This document shows positions 1-5,154 of a stretch of 5,154 bases of DNA, piece after piece. The notes beneath the pieces were generated by a model. The model searched no databases, was not told the DNA's origin, and worked only from the letters and a program-made list of their open reading frames with translations. The stretch's first letter is position 1, and every line of letters begins with the position of its first letter. Origin of the DNA: an uncultured Anaerolineales bacterium (GTDB lineage: Bacteria; Chloroflexota; Anaerolineae; Anaerolineales; Villigracilaceae); contig CALLJA010000156.1 in assembly GCA_938008865.1 (NCBI GenBank), positions 1-5,154 on the forward strand, in the 5' to 3' direction. Made by a program: the position numbers and the translations under genes.

Positions 1-1
1 C

Positions 2-652
2 GAGAACAACGGCGTGTACGGCCTGACCAAGGGCCAGTTCTCGGCCACCGCCGAGGTGGGGCTGACGCTCAAGAAGCAGGGCGTCAACCAATACCTGCCC
101 ATCGACATCTGCATGGAGGCCATTGCCTCTAACGCCACCTTTGTGGCGCGTTCGTTCGCGGGCAACCCCAAGCAGGTCAAGGAACTGCTTAAGGCCGCCC
201 TGGCGCATAACGGCATCGCCGTGCTGGACATCATCAGCCCGTGCGTGACCTTCAATAACCAGGAGAACGCCGTGCATTCGTACACCTGGGGCAAGGACCA
301 CGAAGCGCCCTTGCACGAGATTTCCTTTATCCCCGCGCGCGAAGAGATCATGCTCGAAGCCGACCTGCAGGACGGCGAGATCCGTGAGGTGGAATTGCAC
401 GATGGCTCGACCATCGTGCTAAAGAACCTCGACAAGGACTACAATCCCACTCACCGCTGGGAAGCGCTCAAAATGCTCGAAGAAGCCCAGCGCGAAAACT
501 GGCTGATTACGGGCCTGATCTACGTCGAGCCGAGTAAGCCGTCCCTAACCGACACCTACAACTTGGTGGACACCCCGCTCAACCGCCTGAGCGACGAGGA
601 CTTGCGCCCCACGCGCGAGTCGATCGATCGCATCAACGCGATGATGTTCTAG
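2..652 (+). CDS. korB: 2-oxoacid (probably 2-oxoglutarate):ferredoxin oxidoreductase, beta subunit, 5'-truncated
   Basis: The gene runs in from before the window; the last 216 codons are present and end in TAG. The beta subunit binds thiamine diphosphate and, with the alpha subunit, oxidatively decarboxylates a 2-oxoacid with CoA and ferredoxin, or runs in reverse; it is cytosolic. Seen: the fragment opens with the family's hallmark ENNGVYGLTKGQFSAT (fragment residues 1-16), the end of the thiamine-diphosphate/Mg site. A cysteine in ISPCVTFNN (Cys81) matches the conserved SPC of this family, which in known members is the last ligand of a 4Fe-4S cluster. The missing N-terminal part should carry the other cysteines and the GDGD cofactor motif. 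The tail of about 100 residues, with the run EVELHDGSTIVLKN and a HRWEAL segment, resembles longer KorB proteins. An alpha-subunit gene is expected just upstream. The GTG at 14 is an internal valine, not a start. The family is sure; substrate choice (2-oxoglutarate rather than pyruvate or branched-chain acids) is inferred from overall resemblance. Confidence 0.9.
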   Translation, partial: ENNGVYGLTKGQFSATAEVGLTLKKQGVNQYLPIDICMEAIASNATFVARSFAGNPKQVKELLKAALAHNGIAVLDIISPCVTFNNQENAVHSYTWGKDHEAPLHEISFIPAREEIMLEADLQDGEIREVELHDGSTIVLKNLDKDYNPTHRWEALKMLEEAQRENWLITGLIYVEPSKPSLTDTYNLVDTPLNRLSDEDLRPTRESIDRINAMMF

Positions 653-665
653 TCCTCCCGCCCGT

Positions 666-702
666 CCTCCCCCCAATTTCTACAAGTGGAATTGGGGGGA
701 GG
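666..702 (+). terminator. GC-rich hairpin after korB
   Basis: A perfect 13-bp inverted repeat starts 13 bases after the korB stop: 666-678 pairs with 690-702, each arm containing a run of six C or G and an AATT. A further G-T and C-G pair can extend it into the 11-base loop. It is followed by CGGCTTTAAC, so there is no clear U-tract; termination may be inefficient, Rho-assisted, or the hairpin may mainly protect the mRNA 3' end. Its right arm ends 25 bases before the arfB -10 box and so abuts the region where a -35 element would lie. Confidence 0.6.
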
Positions 703-724
703 CGGCTTTAACTGTCCGGGTTCT

Positions 725-733
725 TGTTATACT
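725..733 (+). promoter_or_regulatory. Extended -10 promoter for leaderless arfB
   Basis: TGTTATACT is an extended -10 element (TG, one base, then TATACT, five of six matches to TATAAT). The hexamer ends six bases before the arfB ATG at 740, so transcription would be expected to begin at or within a base or two of the start codon. The candidate -35 (TTTAAC, 707-712, 15-base spacing) is poor, which fits an extended -10 promoter. The only purine run, GGGGA at 734-738, is too close to the ATG to act as a normal ribosome-binding site and would lie upstream of the transcript. Leaderless expression is inferred from this spacing. Confidence 0.65.
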
Positions 734-739
734 GGGGAT

Positions 740-1159
740 ATGCTTGAGATCACCCCCACCCTCTCTATCGACGAGCGCGAACTGCAGGTCGACTTCATCC
801 GCGCCAGCGGGCCAGGCGGACAGAACGTCAACAAAGTGGCGACCGCTGCACAGCTGCGCTTCGACGTGCGCGGGTCAGCGTCACTGCCCGAGGAGGTCAA
901 GGCGCGGCTGATCCGCCTGGGCGGCGCGCGCGTCACCACCGAGGGGGTGTTGGTCCTCGAAGCCAAACGGTACCGCACCCAGGAACAGAATCGGATAGAT
1001 GCCTTGCAACGTTTCAGCGAACTGGTCCGCAAGGCGGCCCAGCGTCCCAAATCGCGCCGCGCCACCCGTCCCACGCTGGCCTCGAAGGAGGAACGGCTGA
1101 AGTCCAAGAAGATGCGCTCGGGCGTGAAGAAGGCCAGGCGCGAGCGGGAGTTCGAGTAA
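740..1159 (+). CDS. arfB: Alternative ribosome-rescue factor / peptidyl-tRNA hydrolase ArfB (YaeJ family)
   Basis: This 139-residue protein frees ribosomes stalled on mRNAs without a stop codon by hydrolysing the peptidyl-tRNA ester bond. Seen: the catalytic GGQ (residues 26-28) lies in RASGPGGQNVNKVATA, the class I release-factor signature. The globular domain covers about residues 1-95. It is followed by a linker and a very basic tail (about 100-139) with RPTLASKEERLKSKK, matching the RPT..SKE.RL pattern of the E. coli ArfB tail. In characterised members that tail threads into the empty mRNA channel and senses the lack of a message. The length equals the usual 140 or so residues and lacks the codon-recognition domains of RF1/RF2, so it is not a release factor. 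I chose the ATG at 740 because an in-frame GTG at 686 lies inside the upstream hairpin and would add a residue stretch unlike the family. The next gene follows 44 bases later on the same strand and is probably co-transcribed. Confidence 0.93.
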   Translation: MLEITPTLSIDERELQVDFIRASGPGGQNVNKVATAAQLRFDVRGSASLPEEVKARLIRLGGARVTTEGVLVLEAKRYRTQEQNRIDALQRFSELVRKAAQRPKSRRATRPTLASKEERLKSKKMRSGVKKARREREFE

Positions 1160-1192
1160 GGGATCGGCGCGCAAGATCAGGGATTTCACTTC

Positions 1193-1200
1193 AGGAGAGA
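1193..1200 (+). promoter_or_regulatory. Ribosome-binding site of the membrane/GNAT-like gene
   Basis: AGGAGAGA ends three bases before the ATG at 1204, with its AGGAG core five to six bases from the start codon. This strong Shine-Dalgarno supports the chosen start and contrasts with arfB and the transporter, which have none. Confidence 0.75.
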
Positions 1201-1203
1201 GAC

Positions 1204-1851
1204 ATGACCCAGGAACAATTACAACTCATCGGCTATCTCGGTTCGGCGCTGGTGGGGGTTTCGATGACCATGAAATCCCTGCTGCGCCTGCGGCTGATTA
1301 ACGTCTTCGGTGCTTTAACCTTGCTGATCTACGGCCTGCTGATCCATGCCTACCCGGTGGCCGCGCTCAACACGCTCATCGTCGGCATCGACATCTATTA
1401 TCTCGTCCAGATGTGGCGGCAAAAGGATTACTTCAAATTGCTCGAAGTGCGTCCCGACAGCGGCTACCTCAAGAGTTTCGTCGAGTTCTACCGCCAGGGC
1501 GTGTCGGAATATTTCCCCAACTATAAATTCGATCCCCACCCCGAGGACCTGGCCGTCTTTGTGCTGCGCAACATGGTGCCCGCAGGCCTGCTAGTCGTCC
1601 ACCAGGATGGCGACCAGGCGCGGGTGGTGCTCGATTTCGTTATCCCGGGCTACCGCGATTTCCGCGCGGGCCGCTTCCTGTTCGAGGAAAGCGCCGAGTT
1701 CTTCCGCCTGCATGGCATCACCCGCTTCACCTCCGAGCCTGGCATCCCGCGCCATGAAGCCTATCTCAAACGCATGGGCTTCGAGGCCAGGGACGGCCTG
1801 TACTACCGCAGTATCCAGCCCCAGGTGGTGTTGAGGGATCGGGGCCTGTGA
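1204..1851 (+). CDS. Membrane protein with YgjV-like N-terminus and GNAT-like C-terminal domain, function unknown
   Basis: A 215-residue protein in two parts. The N-terminal 70 residues hold three probable membrane helices (about 6-24, 31-48 and 51-69) with short polar turns, resembling YgjV-family inner-membrane proteins. The rest is soluble and looks like a GCN5-related N-acetyltransferase fold: a strand-helix region (about 75-135), then VVLDFVIPGYRDFRAGRFLFEES (141-163), which has the layout of the acetyl-CoA-binding strand and helix, and finally YLKRMGFEARDGLYYRSI (187-204), typical of the GNAT C-terminal YxxxGF segment. The usual R/Q-x-x-G-x-G/A loop is not clean (RDFRAGRF), so catalytic activity is uncertain; it may bind a ligand instead. 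The ATG at 1204 is supported by the AGGAGAGA just upstream. It lies 44 bases after arfB with no terminator between, so it is probably translated from the arfB transcript. That does not prove a role in ribosome rescue. The membrane topology is clear; the GNAT call is a motif-level inference. Confidence 0.65.
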   Translation: MTQEQLQLIGYLGSALVGVSMTMKSLLRLRLINVFGALTLLIYGLLIHAYPVAALNTLIVGIDIYYLVQMWRQKDYFKLLEVRPDSGYLKSFVEFYRQGVSEYFPNYKFDPHPEDLAVFVLRNMVPAGLLVVHQDGDQARVVLDFVIPGYRDFRAGRFLFEESAEFFRLHGITRFTSEPGIPRHEAYLKRMGFEARDGLYYRSIQPQVVLRDRGL

Positions 1852-1866
1852 GCCCTTGCTTCAGTC

Positions 1867-1893
1867 GCGCTGATAGCCGTAGTGGCTACGCGC
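1867..1893 (+). terminator. Weak hairpin after the membrane/GNAT-like gene
   Basis: GCGC (1867-1870) and TAGCC (1874-1878) pair with GGCTA (1884-1888) and GCGC (1890-1893) around a five-base loop, with a small 3-by-1 internal bulge. It starts 15 bases after the stop codon but is followed by ATTTCAGG rather than a U-tract. It could be a weak or Rho-assisted terminator; an alternative pairing CGTAG/CTACG shares the same bases. Confidence 0.35.
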
Positions 1894-1944
1894 ATTTCAG
1901 GCAGTAACTTTCCTGTTTCCATAGTGTTTGCCTACTCAAGAGAC

Positions 1945-1951
1945 GAAAGGA
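1945..1951 (+). promoter_or_regulatory. Ribosome-binding site deciding the KAS III-like start
   Basis: GAAAGGA ends nine bases before the ATG at 1961. It favours that ATG over an in-frame TTG at 1928, which has no purine-rich sequence ahead of it. Confidence 0.6.
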
Positions 1952-1960
1952 TTAGAAACT

Positions 1961-3202
1961 ATGGAAACCACTCCCTCCTTCTTTGATAAACCCGATGTGG
2001 AAAAAGGCATTGTGCCGGTCGGCCGCGGCGTGCCCTTCGGCCTGCTGCGCGTGACCAACCCCGGGGTCCAGATCGGCGGCGTGTACGGCACCTGGGGCGA
2101 GAGCTACGATAATGCATCCCTGCCGCACATGCTCGAAAGCCGACTGGGCAGCCCCATCCCCGACGCGGAACGGCTGAACCTGGCTGAACTGGGCTTCCTC
2201 AGCCGTCATCATGTGGCCAGCCTGAGTGCCACCGAAAACCTGGACCTCGAGGTACAGATGGGCGCGCGCTTCCTGCGTGAGGCCGCCCTGGCCTGCGGCT
2301 GGGACCCGTCCGAGGTGGAGGGCATCTTGATCGGTATGAGCGCCCCCATCTCGGAAGATTATCTCGACCGTATTGCCCACGCGGCGGGCATCCCCGATAG
2401 CGCCCTCAAGGTGGCTGTCCACAAGGCCTGCGACGGATCGGTCAGCAGCCTGCACCTGGCGCTCAACCCCGAACTGCCCGAGAACAAAGGCCTCTCCGAG
2501 AATATCGCCGAACGCCTGCGCGGAAAGAAGGTGCTGGTGGGCGGCATCGAGGGACTGAGCCGCTTCGTCAACAGTTCGCACGACGCGAACGCCCTGCAAT
2601 TGTTTGGCAATGCCGCGGGCGTGATTGGTATCATCCCTGACCAGACCATGAAGTTCCTGGCGGGCCGCTCGTTCGAGTCGTACGACGCGGAAGGCGTGCT
2701 GCAGGTGCAGATGAACTATCCGCACTCAGTGCAAAAAAGCGATGGCGGCTGGAACATCGATGTGACCCAGACGAACGCCACCAACATCCGCGTGGCGGGG
2801 CTAATGCACGAACCCACCGATGGTTCCTCCATCGTCATGGCGGGACCGATGGGCATGGTCAAGCTCTTCGTGCGCACGGGCGTGCAGGTGGTGCGCGACG
2901 CCTACCAGGCATATCAGGACAAACTGGGCCAACTCGGCATAAGCGGAAAGTCGCTGGCGGTGGCCATTGTGCATCATGCCAATTACAAGATCAACCTGCT
3001 CAAGCAGAAGCACCTGCAGAACGAGGGCATCAGCCTGTCGATGCCGTGGCTGCTGAACGACTTCGGCAATGTCAGCGCGGCCTCGAACATGATCGCCTTC
3101 CTGCGCAAACTGCCCGACCTCAAGCCTGGCGACCACATCCTGATCGACGGCTTCGGCGCGGGCACCTACTACGACACCCTGGCCGTGGAACTCGGCGGAT
3201 AG
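1961..3202 (+). CDS. 3-oxoacyl-ACP synthase III (FabH/KAS III)-like thiolase-fold enzyme
   Basis: A 413-residue cytosolic enzyme of the thiolase superfamily, which condenses or transfers acyl groups through a cysteine thioester. Seen: the catalytic triad of the KAS III branch is complete, with Cys157 in HKACDGSVSSLHLAL, His338 in HHANYKIN (matching HQAN of FabH) and Asn370 in FGNVSAAS (matching the GNTSAAS loop). The C-terminal glycine-rich FGAGTYYDTLAVEL (398-411) matches FGAG of FabH. It is about 90 residues longer than the usual 320-residue FabH. The extra length is mostly an N-terminal segment (about 1-45, with GIVPVGRGVPFG and VQIGGVYGTWGE) plus insertions around 165-190 and 240-275. No signal peptide or membrane helix is visible. 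It stands alone, flanked by hairpins on both sides, with no acyl carrier protein, FabD, FabG or HMG-CoA pathway gene nearby, so it need not be the housekeeping FabH. The start at ATG 1961 rests on GAAAGGA upstream. Alternatives are a KAS III homologue in specialised lipid, polyketide or quorum-signal synthesis, or an HMG-CoA-synthase-like enzyme; the Cys-His-Asn triad favours KAS III. Confidence 0.82.
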   Translation: METTPSFFDKPDVEKGIVPVGRGVPFGLLRVTNPGVQIGGVYGTWGESYDNASLPHMLESRLGSPIPDAERLNLAELGFLSRHHVASLSATENLDLEVQMGARFLREAALACGWDPSEVEGILIGMSAPISEDYLDRIAHAAGIPDSALKVAVHKACDGSVSSLHLALNPELPENKGLSENIAERLRGKKVLVGGIEGLSRFVNSSHDANALQLFGNAAGVIGIIPDQTMKFLAGRSFESYDAEGVLQVQMNYPHSVQKSDGGWNIDVTQTNATNIRVAGLMHEPTDGSSIVMAGPMGMVKLFVRTGVQVVRDAYQAYQDKLGQLGISGKSLAVAIVHHANYKINLLKQKHLQNEGISLSMPWLLNDFGNVSAASNMIAFLRKLPDLKPGDHILIDGFGAGTYYDTLAVELGG

Positions 3203-3211
3203 CGCATCTTT

Positions 3212-3257
3212 GCGAATCAAAACTTCCCTCTGTTTCGAGAGGGAAGTTTTGATTCGC
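3212..3257. terminator. Perfect 20-bp hairpin, probable intrinsic terminator of the KAS III-like gene
   Basis: The arms 3212-3231 and 3238-3257 are exact reverse complements around the six-base loop GTTTCG. The hairpin starts nine bases after the KAS III-like stop. The inner stem CTTCCCTCT/AGAGGGAAG (3223-3231 with 3238-3246) is followed directly by TTTTGATT, so the inner part alone makes a textbook intrinsic terminator whose U-tract is itself paired in the longer form. The mirror-image A-tract at 3219-3222 would give the same signal on the other strand. Its outer end lies only three bases before the TATAAT of the next gene. Confidence 0.85.
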
Positions 3258-3260
3258 GGA

Positions 3261-3266
3261 TATAAT
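3261..3266 (+). promoter_or_regulatory. Consensus -10 box of the transporter gene (nearly leaderless)
   Basis: A perfect TATAAT lies nine bases before the ATG at 3276. A start six to eight bases after the box would give a leader of about one to four bases, and a start at the A of ATG is also possible, so no ribosome-binding site can be on the message. No TTGACA-like -35 is visible; at normal spacing it would fall on AGAGGG within the right arm of the upstream hairpin. The TG of an extended -10 is absent too (GGA precedes the box). An activator or tolerance for a lone -10 would be needed. Confidence 0.6.
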
Positions 3267-3275
3267 CGGCGGATT

Positions 3276-4157
3276 ATGCAGCACAGACATTCTCTTCTCG
3301 GCCTGCTGGCGGGCCTGGGCGCGGCCGCCATTTGGGGCGGCATGTATGTGGTCAGCAAGGTGGTCTTGGAGGTCATCCCGCCCTTTGCCCTGCTCAGCAC
3401 CCGTCTGCTTCTGGGTATCCTGACCCTGGGCCTGGTCATCGCTCTACGCCCCAAACTCAGTCTGACGGCGAAACAGGTCTGGCAGATCTTCGGCGTGGGC
3501 GTGGTGGGATACGGCATCTCGCTCGGGTTCCAGTTCGTGGGGACCAAACTCTCCACCGCCTCGAACGGCTCACTGGTGACCTCGGCCACGCCCGCCTTCA
3601 TCCTGCTCTTCGCCCCATTCCTGCTCGGCGAGCGGACGACTCCCCGCCGCCTGGCAGCCCTGCTGGTCTCGACCCTGGGCGTGGTGGCCGTCATCGATCC
3701 CCGCACGGCGGAACTCTCGCCCAGCCTGTTCTGGGGCAACCTCAGCCTGCTGGCCGCCGCATTGACCTGGGCGCTGTACTCGGTGCTGGTCCGCAAGGTG
3801 ACGCGAAACCTGGATGTTATCCTGCCAACGGCCATCATGCTGGCGGGCGGCCTGCCTTCCAGCCTGGCTTTCGGCGCATGGGAGGTCAGCGCGCGCGGGC
3901 TGGGTCCGATTACGCTCGGGACGGTCGGCGGAATCCTGTTCCTGGGCGTCATCTCGACTGCCCTGGCCATGTTCCTGTGGAATTACGCCTTCGCCGAACT
4001 GCCCGCCGCCGTGGCCTCACTGACCTTCTTCGCGCAGCCCTTGGTCGGCACCCTGCTGGGCGCGCTGTTCCTGGGCGAGGTCATCACGCCCTTGTTCCTG
4101 TTGGGTGGACTGTTGATCGGCATCGGCCTGGTGGTCGCCAGCACGGAAAAACAATAG
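3276..4157 (+). CDS. EamA/DMT-superfamily transporter (RhaT/YdcZ-like 10-helix type)
   Basis: A 293-residue cytoplasmic-membrane protein, the standard length of the ten-helix drug/metabolite transporters, many of which export amino acids or other metabolites. Seen: two repeats of five hydrophobic helices, about 6-28, 34-56, 68-88, 94-117 and 125-141, then 150-173, 181-201, 213-235, 242-265 and 271-290. Each repeat ends in the family's signature, LLGERTTPRRLAALLVSTLGVV (116-137) in the first and FLGEVITPLFLLGGLLIGIGLVV (265-287) in the second. Helix 1 carries the usual AAAIWGGMYVVSK, and helix 9 has FFAQPLVGTLLG with the typical central proline. Short charged loops (RRLA, VRKVTRN) suggest an inside-facing arrangement. 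The substrate cannot be read from the sequence, and neighbours give no clue. I chose the ATG at 3276 because the in-frame ATT/TTG-type extension back to 3210 lies inside the terminator hairpin and is not conserved-looking. The stop codon is within the next hairpin. Confidence 0.9.
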   Translation: MQHRHSLLGLLAGLGAAAIWGGMYVVSKVVLEVIPPFALLSTRLLLGILTLGLVIALRPKLSLTAKQVWQIFGVGVVGYGISLGFQFVGTKLSTASNGSLVTSATPAFILLFAPFLLGERTTPRRLAALLVSTLGVVAVIDPRTAELSPSLFWGNLSLLAAALTWALYSVLVRKVTRNLDVILPTAIMLAGGLPSSLAFGAWEVSARGLGPITLGTVGGILFLGVISTALAMFLWNYAFAELPAAVASLTFFAQPLVGTLLGALFLGEVITPLFLLGGLLIGIGLVVASTEKQ

Positions 4158-4183
4158 CGCGAGAGAGGTCTCTCGCGCTATTG
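4152..4183. terminator. Bidirectional hairpin between transporter and pyruvate kinase; intrinsic terminator for pyk
   Basis: The arms 4152-4165 and 4170-4183 are perfect 14-bp reverse complements with a tetraloop AGGT. Read on the minus strand, the stem is followed at once by TTTTTCC (complement of 4145-4151), a classical intrinsic terminator 24 bases after the pyk stop. Read on the plus strand it follows the transporter but has only CAAGCGTC after it, with no U-tract. The left arm contains the transporter's last Gln codon and TAG stop, and the minus-strand U-tract is the complement of its final Lys codons. Confidence 0.88.
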
Positions 4184-4206
4184 CAAGCGTCTCAAAACGT
4201 CTGAAT

Positions 4207-5154
<948 letters not shown>

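Noticed and set aside
686..739. Upstream GTG start giving arfB an 18-residue N-terminal extension
   Set aside because: It lies in the loop and right arm of the hairpin and upstream of the -10 box, and the extension is unlike ArfB; the ATG at 740 gives the family's normal length.
1895..1925. Possible promoter for the KAS III-like gene (TTTCAG and CATAGT)
   Set aside because: The -10 matches only four of six bases, the spacing is 19 and the -35 is poor; not strong enough to list.
1928..1960. TTG start adding 11 residues to the KAS III-like protein
   Set aside because: No ribosome-binding site precedes it, whereas GAAAGGA sits nine bases before the ATG at 1961.
1952..2725. 257-codon open frame on the minus strand
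   Set aside because: It is antisense to the KAS III-like gene, with no recognisable motif or ribosome-binding site.
3210..3275. Upstream start giving the transporter a 22-residue extension
   Set aside because: The extension is encoded entirely by the terminator hairpin and promoter, and the family normally begins just before the first helix as the ATG at 3276 does.
2801..3970. 389-codon open frame on the minus strand
   Set aside because: It spans two well-supported plus-strand genes and the hairpin between them, is rich in Arg, Ser and Pro as expected for a GC-rich shadow frame, and shows no family motif.
3332..4204. 290-codon plus-strand frame overlapping the transporter
   Set aside because: It lacks the hydrophobic pattern of a real protein in this locus and is rich in Gly, Pro and Arg; it is a shadow of the transporter.

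Overview
This is a GC-rich, densely coding bacterial window. It holds six genes (four complete, two cut by the window edges) and four hairpin-type gene boundaries. I see no tRNA, rRNA, CRISPR array, insertion sequence or phage gene. The mix suggests a free-living, probably anaerobic bacterium: a ferredoxin-dependent 2-oxoacid oxidoreductase beta subunit, a glycolytic pyruvate kinase, a stand-alone long KAS III-like enzyme and a YgjV-type membrane protein with a GNAT-like tail. My best guess for the lineage is Chloroflexota (Anaerolineae-like), from the overall flavour of the proteins only. No marker gene here proves it.

Layout on the plus strand: the 3' two-thirds of a korB-like gene (2-652), a GC-rich hairpin (666-702), arfB for ribosome rescue (740-1159), and a membrane/GNAT-like protein of unknown function (1204-1851). 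A weak hairpin (1867-1893) follows, then a 413-residue KAS III-like enzyme (1961-3202), a perfect 20-bp hairpin (3212-3257) and an EamA/DMT-family transporter (3276-4157). On the minus strand, converging on the transporter, is pyruvate kinase (4207-5154, 5' end missing). A strong hairpin (4152-4183) separates the two converging genes.

The genes do not form one pathway. korB and pyk are both central carbon metabolism (pyruvate/2-oxoacid chemistry) but are on opposite strands and separately terminated. arfB and the membrane/GNAT gene are 44 bases apart and probably share a transcript. The KAS III-like gene and the transporter each look like single transcription units.

The most interesting signal is in initiation. 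arfB and the transporter both have a near-consensus -10 box a few bases before the ATG and no usable ribosome-binding site, so both look leaderless or nearly so. In both cases the -10 box sits just downstream of a strong hairpin that ends the preceding gene. The other two complete genes have ordinary purine-rich ribosome-binding sites. I found no convincing new multi-gene system here.
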